Assembly (NCBI RefSeq): GCF_024509145.1
Contig: NC_071594.1
Location: forward strand, 6,034,411 to 6,098,410
Length of the DNA stretch: 64,000 bases
Source: Vidua macroura
Taxonomy: Eukaryota > Chordata > Aves > Passeriformes > Viduidae
Reading direction: 5' to 3'
The position numbers were made by a program, and so were the translations under genes. Of this stretch, positions 1 through 11,660 are shown in pieces. Numbering within the stretch: the first letter of the stretch is position 1; each line of letters begins with the position of its first letter. The notes under the pieces are model-generated. The model saw nothing but the letters and a program-made list of their open reading frames with translations, did not search any database and was not told the origin of the DNA.

Positions 1-2381
1 AGCCCGGGGCCCTGCAGCAGCGTGGGCTGGACATCCCTGCTCCCGAGGGGGCTGAAATGACAGGAGGAGAAACGGCCACAGCAAAGGAGGAAGCAGAGGG
101 GAAGGGAAGGAGGAAATCCCGGCGGAAAGGCTGGAGCAGGGGTGGGGAGGGGGCGGCGGGCGGGGGCGGCACAGCGGCAGCAGCCAGTGTTTATTAATTT
201 TCCGCTTGGCTGCGCTCGGTGCCACAGCTCCGAGATCATGGAGCCGCTCCACACTCTATTAAATAATTCAATCTGCGAAGAATCCAAGTGTGTAAGCGAA
301 CACTCTTATGCGTCTTAAAATTTAATTGTGGAGCTAAACAAGATGAAGTGCAAGGAAGACATAAAAGATATGAAAATAGATGCTGCAGCTTTTGTTTCTC
401 AGGCTGCTCCAGCCCTGCCCAGGAGCCTCTCCCCATTTTTCACACGCTGCCGCTAAAGAGCCCGAGCCTCCTTCATCTGCCTCCCCTCCCCTTTGCTATT
501 TACAGCTGTGTTTGCAAGCAGCAGGCCCGCAAATCACTTAATATCCATTAGAGCAGCTCCATTCACCCTGCTGGCTCCTGCTCTGGCAGCCGTTCCCTTA
601 TAAATCCTCGTGTTCCAGGGTTTAGGGAATCAGCTGGGAGCACTTGCTCCGGCCGCCCCTCTGCCCGCTGGAGCCCACGGCCTCCCCCTTCCCAGGCTGG
701 AGAGCCCTTCCTGCTCCTGCAGATCCTCTCCTCCCTTTTTGGAGGGAGCAATGCCTCTCCACGCTGAGATCCCATAAACCAGCCCTGCTGGAGGGTGAAT
801 CTCAGCTACCTGCAGGCCAGGTGAGAGCCAGGCCCTTCCTGCACAGGCTGGGTGGAGGGATGAGAGCATCCCATGCCCTGTGCCACTGCCCAGAAAACCT
901 GGGAAGCCTCAGACAAGGGATGAGGGTCTGAGATTTATTTGGAAAGAGGAGTGAATTTGTCTCTTGGGACTGGGGGGGGTGAAGGGGAACCCATCACTCG
1001 CAGAGGATCAAAACCTGAGGCCCCAAACCCCAGCAGAAACCCTCGTGAGCTCATCCCCAAGCCAGCCTCACATCCAAGCTGCCAACAAACTGAGAGCAGC
1101 CCTGGAGGTTCAAAGCCCAGCTGTGAGCATTAGAGGTTTGCTCAGAACATCTGCAAGTGCACAAAACACCTGCTCCTGCCCCAAAAACCACACACCGGGC
1201 CCGGGGCTGGTCCCACAGCCCCAACAGCTGGTCCAGCACTGCTCCCACCTGCTGCCAGGGCAGATCCCGTGGGGCTGGATCCCAGGGAATGGCTCAGTTC
1301 TCAGCCACTGAGCTGCAAACACCCCAGGAGGGGGGTTTGGGGTGGGAGCACAGGGCTGAGTGTCTCTTCTGTGGCACAGCCCTGCTCAGAGCTGCAGCAG
1401 AGCCGTGCAAACCATCCCTGCAAAAACCACTCACACAGAGCTGCTGCATTTCCCTCTCCGTGCTGGAAGATCAATCACAGCCCTGGCTCGTGGCAGGAGC
1501 AGCCAGCTCAGCCCCTCCTGCACCGAAATTTCAGCTTTGTTATTACACCCAGGCTTGCAGGTGTATTCATGTAATTTCTTCTTGCAAAGGGCAGCAAGTG
1601 AGACCGCGGGCTGCTTTGTCTTCATTTGCTCTGCTGCTGAGCTTTTTGGGTTCTTCCAGGGGCTGGTGGGATGGGAACTGCCACAAAACCTGGCAAAGCT
1701 CAACAACTTGAACCTCATCAGCTCCCCAAAAGACAGGGGGGGATTGTTCGGTGGGGGGATGAGGAGCTGAGACAGCAAATCAATATCAATAATCAAGAAA
1801 ATACACCAGCTGTGCTGAAGAACCCAGCAGGCCGAGGCACACTGGGACAGGGCACCAACAGCACCGGTTCCACACAGATGTCCCCACTCCAAAAAAAATG
1901 GAGGGGGTCTCACCCAGCCCCCCACACTCCTCCCTGCCACCCCCCCGTGTCAGATCTGCTCCAACACTGACAGTGATTGACGGAGGGCAGAGCAACAGGT
2001 GAATTAAACAGGCACGGCCGCCGCCAGGAGTGGTGCTAAATGTCAGAAAAGATCAACCCTGGCGCTCGCAGCGTGGCTCCGCTCCCGCCCAGAGAGGTGA
2101 TGGAGTGGAAAAGCAGCCTGAGAGAGGGGAGGGAGGCTCTGGAGGGTGCTGAGCGCGGCTCCGAGCCTCGCCAGGAGCCGCAGGGTGGGAGCCTTCAGTT
2201 TGGATCCATCAGCTTCAAGGTCTGAGCCAACCCATGGAGCAGGGGTCATGTCCTCCCCCTGGACAGGAGGGACCTGCACAGGCACTTCTCAGCTCTCTTT
2301 TGCAGGTGCTGTGTGTCCTCCCTTCCCTGCCGTGTGAGCATCAGGCTGGAAGCAGTTTGGGACAGCAATGCAGGTGTGAGA
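1..2381. other. Intergenic DNA, no gene recognised
   Basis: GC-rich unique sequence on both sides of an AT-rich, non-repetitive stretch (about 185-420, with TTTATTAATTTTCC, ATTAAATAATTCAAT and TTAAAATTTAATTG) that could be a conserved noncoding element. The short ORFs carry no recognisable domain. Confidence 0.6.
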
Positions 2382-2472
2382 CCTAACCCTAATCCTAACC
2401 CTAATCCTAACCCTAATCTTAACCCTAATCCTAACCCTAATCCTAACTCTAATCCTAACTCTAATCCTAACC
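2382..2472. repeat. Interstitial telomere-like array (CCTAAY variants)
   Basis: About 15 hexamers alternating CCCTAA with TCCTAA (12-bp higher-order unit), with two CTCTAA/TCTTAA-type changes. It is flanked by unique sequence on both sides. The true vertebrate telomere unit is CCCTAA, so half of the units carry one substitution. Confidence 0.92.
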
Positions 2473-5400
2473 CACTGGCTGCTCCAGATGCAGTCCAAGA
2501 CAGCCCAGTCCAACCAGCCCCCCAGGACCTGCCTGCCTTGCACTGGGCCAGGAGCCAGGTAAAAACTTCCACAAGGGAAGTGCCTCTTCCCATCTCCCTC
2601 GCCTTCCCCACATGGCACGTTCCTCCAGGACAACCCGAGAGAAAATAGTATCTGTATTCCAAGGACACCAGCCCTAAAATAATGTTATTTTGCAGTAGTG
2701 CCACTTTAAATCTCGAGCAGTTGGAAAACCAATTTGCACTTAGAAACATCCAATTTGTTTGCAGGTGTTTTCCTCTTAAGTGGCACCGGCTAATCGGGGC
2801 TGGCAGGGGAGCCCCAGACAGGGAGTGCCACGTTCTGGGGCACCAACTGAGCCAGGGCCAGTGGGGGACATTCCAGGGGGCTGGAGCACTGGGAAATTAA
2901 TTTGTCACATTAAACGAGCGAGGACAGAGAGGGGCTGAGCTGAGCATCCTCCAGCATGTGGTGGGGAGGAGGGGAGACCCTGGTCCCATGGACATGGTGA
3001 GGGCGGAGGACATGGGGGACAGAGAGGGATGTGGGGACAGAGAAGGACACAGGGAATGGAGAGGGATGAGTGGCAAGTTTGGCTTTTTGCCCACCTGAGA
3101 GCCAGGAGGTGAGAAAGAGGGGAAAGGGGCCGAGGGTCCTGTCCTGCTGCAGGAAAGCTGCTGCCAGCTGCTGCCGTGGCATGGAGCTGCCAAGGCTTGG
3201 TCTGCCCACAAGATTTCCTCTTCCCAGCAAGAAGGGAGAGTGACTAACCCCAAACCCAAGCCATACATCAACTTAATTGATGTCCCCGACACCCGGCGCC
3301 CCCGTCCCTCACCTTGCAGCCGGTGCCTGGAGGTGTGAGCCTATTGATCCCCCGGATGCCCGTGTGATTGGAGTCTACAATCCAGTGCCTGCCAAGCCCA
3401 GCCGAGCCCAAACCTCTCAAATCATGTTGACACGTTTAGGAGGTGCCGGGCGCTTCATCCTCCCCGGTCCAATATGTAATTATGTCCTTGTCACCGTGAT
3501 GTAGGGGCTTGGCAGGGCAATAAAACCCCGGGGGCCCCGCGGCCGAGCGCGGCCGCTCCGCGCCGCCGGCCAGAGCGGCTGCTGCCAATTCCGTGCTGTA
3601 GTTAGAGTGCAGGAAATAGAGCTCAATAAAGCGGCGTGTGCATCACGGCTGAAAGTTTGTCTGGGAAAACAGGTGGGGGAGATGTCAGGGGCTGCTGCCA
3701 CTGCAGGCCCTCGCAGGGCTGGAGCGTTATTCACTTCCTCGCCTTCCTGCTGCCGGCCAGGGAAGGGAGGGAGCAGGTGAGGGCTGGAAACGCAGGATCT
3801 AACCCTGCTCCTTTCATTTCTCTGCTTCAGACAGCACCAGCCTGATCCCACCAGACAGCCAAACCCTCCCCCTGCTTGTGGCATCCTGGAAGCTGCTGGC
3901 AAACCCGTTCTTCCCAGCCTTTCTCTCTCCCCTGAGGGCTCCAGGGCAGCCCAGGCACGGGTGGGCACAGCACGGTGCCCTCTCCTGCTGTCACAGCCTG
4001 TCCAAGCTGGAAGGACATCAGTGGCTTTTAGCATGGCACAGCCACGTCCTCACCAGCCTCACACCGGGCTGCAGCAGCAGCCGTGGCAAATTCCCTCTCT
4101 CATTCCCAAATCCCTTCTAAGGCTGCTCAGGAAGCTCCCACCAGTCCTGCTGGGAGCGGGGTGCTGGGAGGCAGCAGAGCTGCTCCCCTGGCTGATGTTC
4201 CCCCAAAGAGCACAAACAGTTCCCAGCAGCTCGATTCCTCCCCTCAGGGCTTGGCAAGCATAATTTTTCTTCACTAATATATCTTTTGCTTGATGAGCTG
4301 TCGATGGCAGGAGGATTTAATCTCCCATACCCTCGCTCTCTCCCAAATCCACTAAGGTGAAGGCACTTCATTACAGAACCACTCAGCTGTCCGTTCCTAT
4401 CGATCACACCCTGGCATGGGTGACCTTGGATCGATGAGCTGCCGATTATTTAGTGCCTGTTTGCCCACACCAAATGCCAGCAGGGCCAGTACCAGCACCT
4501 GCACCCAGCTCTAGAAAGGAGCCTGGCACCGCTCAGGAGCTCACAGGCAGGAGCAGGGACACACAACCAACTCAGACACCAGGATTTGCCGTCTGGGGAC
4601 AATTTGTCCCTTCTTCAAGTGGATTCAGGCTTTGGGTTTGATGTTTCCCATGTCCTGCTTCCAGAGTGCATCCTGGGCAGCATCGCTCTGCTGCAGGGCA
4701 GTCCCACTCCCCGAGCAATCCCCCATCACAGCTTTGCCTTCAGGAACCCAAGATTCCCATCAGGAAAAGGGCAGCATGAGCCAGGGCAGACAGTGATGAG
4801 AGAGGCCAGCCCAGGGGGTGACAGAGTCCCTCACATCACTCCCAGACCCAAACTTCCCCCTGCAACTCTGGTGATTCATCCGCCTCCACCACGTCCCCTC
4901 CAACCAGTCTCTGCCTTACTTTTTAATCAAATCCTTTGCTTCCCTTCCCTTCAGGAGCCAGAGCCATTTTTCTATTACATCCTGATTGATCAGGCCCTCG
5001 CCAGCCGCTGTCAGCACCGTCCTGGTGCTTCATTTCCCATCCCCACCCAGCTGGCCGCGGGCCGAGCCCCTCGCACGGCACACAAACATAAATACACACA
5101 ATTAAGGAGAGAAGGCAGGGGGAAATTTGATCCTGCTTTTGATTTGCTGCCCCCAGCTCCACAGCCTGCATCAAAGGGAGGAAGAAGCCGGAGTTAACCC
5201 TGGAACACGGGGGCAGAGGAGGAGGAGGACACGGAGGTGAGTCTGCAATGCTGCTCAGTGCCGGGAGAAAGAGACTCCATCCTTGTGCTGTGCAGAAAAG
5301 AGCAGGAGGAGAGTCTCCAGGGCTGCTCGTTCCTCGTGCTAATGAGTTGTTTTCCACTGTAAGGAACCAGGAGAACAAGCCCAGACCCTGCTAAACAGAG

Positions 5401-8400
5401 ACTGTGGCTACGCCAGGTCAGAGATCAGCCGCCCCCCGAAGAGAGCGCTGACAAGATGGTAAAAACACGGAATTAAACCTCTTTTCCCTCCTCCCTGCTC
5501 ATTGCTTGGCAAATTGAACGACTCCAGCGTGTGCACAGGTGGCTGCAAAAGGCTCGGTGGTGCCTTGTGTGGCCCGGGCACCCCTGGGATCGCTGTGGGC
5601 TGGGAAGTGGCTTTGGGGAGGGCGAGTTGTGCCTGTGCTCCGCGGGACACAGCCAGGACAGGAGCCTGTCTGCCTGAGCACTGCAAAACCCCCACACAGG
5701 TGAAGAGAGAGGCTGGACAAGTCCATCCTCAGTGTCACCGAGCCTCATTCCCTCTCCCAGCACAAGGCAGGGACAGCTGGCTCAGCCCATGCCGCCCTTT
5801 CCCGGCTGCTGGCGGATCCCTGCTGGCGCGGAGCTGCCTTATCTGTGCTGGCACAGCAGCGCAGGCTGCCCTGCCATCAGCCACCGGCGGATTACAGGGG
5901 TTTATCAGTTCATTAGGGGACAAAAGGCGCTCCGCAGAAGGGTTCTGAGACAGTGCAAGCAGCTGATAAGAACCCGCCCGGCTCCTCAGACACCTCAGCC
6001 GCGTCTGGCACATCACGGGCAGCGGGACCCTGGTGCAGAACGGGCGCTCTGGGCACGGGAGGCACTGGGGGAAATCCAACTGCGCTGCCCGGAGGAGCGG
6101 GGATGTGGGAGCGGCTCCCTGGAAGCACCTCCAGCTCCCCCTCCAGCGCTGGCAGCGACACCCGGCTCCCAAACCCGGGCTGGGGTCTGCTCCCCCGGCC
6201 GCCCTGCCGGAGCCCTGGGTGCCACTCCGAGGTACGAACCCCTCAGGGTCCCCAGGGGGGTGGCAGTGGCAAAAAAAGAGCAAAAACCGCAGGGTGGATG
6301 AAGCACCAAGGCAACATCTGTGGGAGCACCAGTGGAAAATCCCCAGGAGGTTTTTTCATTTTCCTTCCAAAATTTCACCCAACGCCATCACTTCTTCTTC
6401 TCCTCCTTTCCTTTTTATTTTTTTTTTTTCTCCTCCTATTCCTTTTAATTAACAGTGTAATGGAACTCAATTCATTCGCAATCTATTCTGGCAAGAAACA
6501 ACCCTCCCCGGACTCCAAATGACCTGACTAATAGGGTTAGAGGCTGTAAAAAAGTGCAAGGCAAAATTTTTAGCTTCCTCATCCTAATTATCTCCTCTGA
6601 GCACCGCGACAGCGCTGTGACACAGCGGCACCGAGGCTGCGAGGGGGACACTGCTCTGCCTGGGCACGCTCCCTGCATTTCAAAGCTTCAATAAAAAACC
6701 GATTTTTCCCTCAGCCTCCCATAACACACAGCCCAAGGCGGCCAGTGCGAGCTGGGGAGGGATGAGGAGCAAGGGGCCGGCAAACTGGGCAAGCTGGTGT
6801 TTGCCACCGTGAGGGTGAGAGGGCAACGTGGATAAATAGGCTGGGAGTTAATGCTATTTAGAGACAGACACACACAGCAGGTAAATAATGATAATGATCT
6901 TCTAACGAGCTCGCATCTGCACAGCACCTTGCCTCCAACTGAATCCCGAAATGCTTTACAGGAAATAAAATGATCCCAGCACGGTCCTGCAGCCCTTTCC
7001 TGGTTTGTTGCCAGCACTGAAGGGGGTGTGGGGAACGCTGGCACCTCCCGGTGCTCAGCCGTGCCCAGCTCCGGGCCAGAACACCCTCGGGACAATCCCA
7101 CATCACACAGGACCTGTTTGGAAAAGCCCTTCCTGCGTGGCATCCTCGGGTGTTTCCCAGCCGGTTACCTCCCAGCTCTGGGAACATCATTTAGGAGCTC
7201 TTAAAACTGATTCTTTGGGGATGTGACCTAAAAATGAAAGTTTCCTCACAAGCTCGGAGCACAAGGTTTCAACAAACCTGGTTTGGGGCAACGTCCAAAT
7301 CCTGATCCACCTGCAGGTTAATCACCACAATAACCTGGAGTTGTTACGAGCTCTCTGCGGGCTGGAATGGGTGTGATTCCCCAAGCTGTGGGGAAATCTC
7401 CAAACCCTTTGGAGTAAAAGGTGAGTATTCAGGGCTCAGTTCCAGTCCAGCCCTGCTCTAATTTCCAACTCTATTTGTTCTATTGAGTGGTGATCAAGTT
7501 AAAAATGCAAGGACTATGGATTTCTTTCCAGCTTAAACATCTGAAAACAAATGTGCTAATGAGCAATCTGACCACTATAAAAATGATTACTGACAGCACT
7601 TCAAGGACCCGACTTCACTGCTTTCAAAAGCACCAAGAGCAGCAGAATGCACCCGGCAGTCCCGGGGCCATCCATCCAGCCTGGGCCAGCGGGAATTTCC
7701 AGATGAATGCTTTGGGGAGAATAAAACAGCCAGGGAGGAAGAAAAGAGCCAGGAATCAAATAATCTCTCGCCGAAGCTGCTCCAAGCCTCCTATAAGTGA
7801 TTCGTGCTTAAGAGGCCGGAGGATGAGATTTCCAGATGCTGTCAATCTCTTCCACCAGTGCAGCTCAGGCTCCAGGTGGGAAGGGACCCTCCTGGTGTAG
7901 GTGCAGCTTCACCTGGGGCCTTTCCTGGTGGAGAGTTCCAGGTCCAGCCTCACCGAGGGCTTTTTTCCTGCGGGATATTTCCTCCTACGCCCACCGAAGG
8001 GAGAGAGGGAAGGAGGAAAAAAAAGAGAAATTACCGGGCTTCAGCTTCGAGGTATTGGACAGAACCGTGCCCTTCCTCAGGGCCTGGTGACTGATGGTGC
8101 AGTTGGAGCTGCCCATCTGTTAGGATATAATCCTCACTGAAGGAACAAAGAGGGGCATTAAAAACCAAACCCTGCTCCATTTAAACACAGATTAGAGATT
8201 TATGGGCGTTTCACCGGCCCCTTGTTCCTCTGGTGATTGCCCATTCCGGGCGCTCTGTTTTCACAAACAACCGCCCATTCTCTCCGCGCCATCGCTTTAG
8301 AGGCAGGAAAAGAGGCAGGTGCCAAAGACAAAGTTATTTAAAGTGTCGTTCTAGCATCCCCTGGAACGGACAGGAGGGACGGAGCCAGCCTGAGGGCCAT

Positions 8401-8507
8401 GCCAGCACAGATGGGATCCTCTCCCGTGCCCTGGCACGGCCACTCCTGCGCTGGCACAAGCGGGGCTGGCTCCGGGCACGGGGAAGCGCTGCCATGGGGG
8501 CTCCCAT
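2473..8507. other. Intergenic DNA, no gene recognised
   Basis: Unique sequence. A CpG-dense patch and neighbouring AT-rich element lie at 3240-3660 (separate entry). A pyrimidine/poly-T tract lies at 6395-6440. AT-rich stretches occur at 4260-4460, 6460-6600, 6830-6970 and 7450-7620. No exon, tRNA or intact mobile element is recognised. Confidence 0.55.
3240..3660. promoter_or_regulatory. Candidate conserved element with a CpG-dense core
   Basis: AT-rich, low-repeat DNA (CAACTTAATTGATGTCC, CCAATATGTAATTATG) runs into a very CpG-dense core at 3526-3580 that follows an AATAAAA box. This combination resembles a promoter or enhancer more than background. Conservation cannot be judged from one sequence. 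Confidence 0.3.
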
Positions 8508-9156
8508 TGTTATAGGTAAAAAGGATCGAGCCAAATTAATAATTTATAAAATAGATTTTTATTTCGCGACCGAGATTCGGTCTTAGATAGCCACAATCAA
8601 AAGGGCAGTGCCGAGCCCGGGATCGGCGCTGGGTGAACACCGATCCGACCTCTACCGCATCGGGTCCCCTCCGTTCACGAATGCTGTCTCTGTCCAGTCA
8701 GTTTTTATACAGTTTTTTTTTCCACCTGGGGCAGAGGTTCTCCTGTTCTTCTCTTTGCTTCACGTATTCATGGGTCTCCGTTTCTCTGTGCTGGGCTGGA
8801 CAAAGCTGTTTCTGGGAAGCGATGAATGCTGATGTTGAGTTAGGGGAACCCGGCACTGAGATGCGTGTTCCTGACGATGCTCCTGACGACTCTGACTATC
8901 CCGATCGCAGATATCTCCCGTGTATTCATCGCTGGGTGTCTCCTGGACGGCCCAGGAAAGGGCCCATCTCCGCACAGAGCCACGCTTTTTCGTTTGTAAA
9001 TGAGGTCTTTCTGCTTGCTGCCAGCTGTGGTTTCGCAACCTTTCCCCGGCTGCGGCTTGTGGTTTAAAACTTTAAGATTTTTTCGTACAAGCACCATTTA
9101 TTACATATATATTTATATTTTACATAAGCACGAATTGTTCCATAACATATATTACA
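8508..9156 (-). mobile_element. Solo LTR 1 of an avian endogenous retrovirus (649 bp)
   Basis: On the minus strand it begins TGTAATATATG and ends CTATAACA. It is flanked by the 4-bp duplication CCAT (8504-8507 and 9157-9160). It has a TATA-like GTATAAAAAC (8701-8712) and an AATAAA near the 3' end (8558-8563), giving a plausible U3-R-U5 order. There is no internal retroviral coding region on either side, so this is a solitary LTR left by recombination. A 4-bp duplication suggests a gammaretrovirus-like (ERV1) integrase. The family name is not assigned. Confidence 0.8.
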
Positions 9157-9225
9157 CCATCCCGTCCCATCCCATCCCATCCCATCCCATCCCATCCCAT
9201 CCCATCCCATCCCATCCCATCCCAT
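9157..9225. repeat. CCCAT pentanucleotide array abutting solo LTR 1
   Basis: About 13-14 units of CCCAT, the first with a CCCGT variant, starting exactly at the LTR edge. On the minus strand it is GGGAT repeated, with G-runs of three separated by two bases. Confidence 0.93.
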
Positions 9226-9899
9226 GCCGGCAGCTGGGCCAGGACAGGCAGCTGGAGGCAGAGCCACGGCTCAGGGTCACGTCCCGGCTTTCTCACCGAT
9301 CTGCTGTCCCTCAGCTTCGCTCTCCTCCTGCGTTTACCCCCCTTGTCCCTCCAGATTGGAGCGCCTTTCACACCTGCTGAGAGCCCACGGCCTCCCCAGC
9401 TCCAGTCTGAGGGGCTCTCCTCCCCGCAGTGGAATTGCTAATACAAATAAAAAGGAGAATAAAGGGCAAGAACGTTCCCTTGGGTGGTTTCCTCCCCATC
9501 CCCAGAGCCACCAGCCTCAGGCAGAGCTCAGGGCCTTGCTGCAGGTGTGCCCTGTGCAGGCGGCCAGGAGCAGACAGAATTCCCAATCCCAGGGAAGCAG
9601 CCCAGCCTGATTCCGAGGGCACGCCAGGATACAGAGAACACACTCCCGCTTTCAGGTGAACTGGAAGCTAACCACAAACTGCTAAAAGCATGTCAGGGGA
9701 TGAAGGAGGCTCTGCTGCTGACTAACTGGTGCTCAGGAGCAGCCCAGCTTTGGGTGGTTTTGCCAGAGCCACCGTGGGCGTCCTTGCCCCGGCAGTTCCA
9801 AGCCCGGTTTGCTTTAATCCCTGGTGCTTTAAGCCTGGCTGGGAGCTGAGAGCCCAGGGCTGATCCCGCAGCCACCTGGCAGGTCCCTGCCATGCAGAG
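9226..9899. other. Unique spacer between the two LTRs
   Basis: GC-rich single-copy sequence of about 670 bp. It shows no retroviral gag, pol or env similarity, so the two LTRs are not the ends of one provirus (they are also different in sequence). Confidence 0.6.
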
Positions 9900-10520
9900 T
9901 GTGAAAAACGCCAATCACTTGTTTTTAGAATTTTTTTAAAGTTTAATAATAATAAAATGGTTATAAAAGTAGTAACACAATTAGAGTAATAAAAAGTTAG
10001 AGTTAGGACACTTACAAGACAATAAAAACCAAAGAATTACGGACGTCTGGATGCTCTCGGGCACTTAAGCCCCGACAAGCCTTGTGAACAAAGGAATAAC
10101 CTTTAAAACAATACACTGTTGCATATTCATAAATACTTCATGGTTATGCATACATTTTATTTAAAACAAGAAACTCTGTCTGCTATATGTCAACTGCTTC
10201 TTTTAATCCCCACGGTGTCTTCAATTCTGAGCAAGGCTTGAAGAAATTAGCTTCTTCTGATAAGAAAACCATACATTTCTCTTCTCTGAAAGATTTAGGT
10301 GTTCTGTGACTGTTATCTCGAAGCGAGTATCTCATTCCTTTAAAAAAAACCCACATACATAGCTTCTATTTTAACTACTAAAGCTTTATTTTTACTACAA
10401 AACTACATTTACCATACTATTAAAATGTTAATACAGCACTTCTGATCAATATAACATAATGCATATAGAATTCCATTTAATATTTGCGAAAAGCCAATCA
10501 TAAAATGCGCATTTTTCACA
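9900..10520 (-). mobile_element. Solo LTR 2, AT-rich, with long terminal inverted repeat (621 bp)
   Basis: The plus strand starts TGTGAAAAACGCC and ends GCGCATTTTTCACA, giving an inverted terminal repeat of about 12 bp. AGAG is duplicated at 9896-9899 and 10521-10524. The body is AT-rich and contains AATAAA on the minus strand at 10156-10161 and 10385-10390. From memory it resembles an LTR family common in passerine genomes (TguLTR5-like); this is not verified. Orientation (minus) is assigned from that resemblance and is less sure than the boundaries. Confidence 0.75.
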
Positions 10521-10730
10521 AGAGCAAGTCGCTCCAGCTGCTCTGCCAAAGGCTCCCGAGGAGCCAGCGCCTCTCCTGGCACCCACAGCCGGCTCAGCAG
10601 GGCCAGTGGGACACAAACTGCAGCCACCAGCCCTGGCTGGCACGGGCACAGAGCCCACACTGCCAGCGCTGGGCTGGGCTGGCTTTGGAGTCACTTTCTT
10701 GTCCCCAGAGGCTGAGAGCTCAATCCCAGA

Positions 10731-10785
10731 GTAAAGCCTGGGTAAATCCCTGGGTAAAGCCTGGGTAAAGCCTGGGTAAAGCCTG
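10731..10785. repeat. 11-bp tandem repeat GTAAAGCCTGG
   Basis: Five copies, the second being 12 bp (GTAAATCCCTGG). Confidence 0.9.
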
Positions 10786-11454
10786 CCCTCACGGCCAGCA
10801 CGCTGGGTGAGGGAAATTTAAGAGCTAGAGAGGTTAAAATCCTTTCCCAGGGTCTCTGCATTGGCTGGGACATTGTCCTGCTGTTCTGCCCAGGGCTGAT
10901 CCGAGCTCTCCTCTCCTTAGACACCTCTGCCAGGTCTGGAGCGTCCCGCAAAAGGCTGGGTGGGTTTGTCAGGGCACTGCCCAGCACCTCCCAGCCCTGC
11001 ACGGGTCCAAACTCCAGCCCTCCGCGGAGGAAGCACCGGCTGTGGCACGGAGCATCCCCCGCACAGCACAGCACAGCCCTCCAAGGCTCTGCTCCAGCCT
11101 CGGGGAGGAGGGGAAACAACTGCTTCCGTCTCATAAAACACGGGTTCCTTCGCTAGGAAAGTCAAATGGAGGAGGCTTTGCAGGAGGATGAACACCAGGG
11201 AGAGCTGCCCACATTGGCCAGATGTGAACCAGGAGACGCAGAAGCACCTCCCAGGCAGATGCAGCTCATCCTCTGAGATGAAGCTCTGCAGAACATCGTT
11301 CTGCTCATGCCAGCAGCTCCTTTTCATTTAAATCACACAGTCTCCGTCCCAGAGGGGTGCCCAGGCTGTGTCCAGACACCTGAGAAACAAAATCCAGGCG
11401 ACCCAGAGCGGCCAGGACAGCTCCTCTCTTCCTCCTGACGCTCCTGAGCACCAG

Positions 11455-11660
11455 CGACTTCCCCAGCCCGGAGCGGCCGTGTCCCCTTCCCCCCGGCCGG
11501 CTCGGCAGCTCCCATCGATCGGGGATGAATCAGGCGGCTCGGATCGCCGCTTTTCACAAGTACTGCTCGCAGATCACGCAAACACATCCTCGCAGAGCAC
11601 TTCAGAGAGCCTTCGCAAGCAATTAACGCCGCCGGGCTCCCGCCGGGGAGCGGGGGACGT
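11455..11660. promoter_or_regulatory. CpG-rich patch, possible regulatory element
   Basis: CpG dinucleotides are frequent (CCCCGGCCGGCTCGG, CGGATCGCCGC, CGCCGCCGGGCTCCCGCC) in a region where CpG is otherwise sparse. It is about 200 bp, small for a CpG island. No transcript is suggested by ORFs. Confidence 0.3.

Noticed and set aside
8508..10520. A complete provirus bounded by the two LTRs
   Set aside because: The LTRs are different in sequence, each has its own target duplication, and the 740 bp between them contains no retroviral genes.
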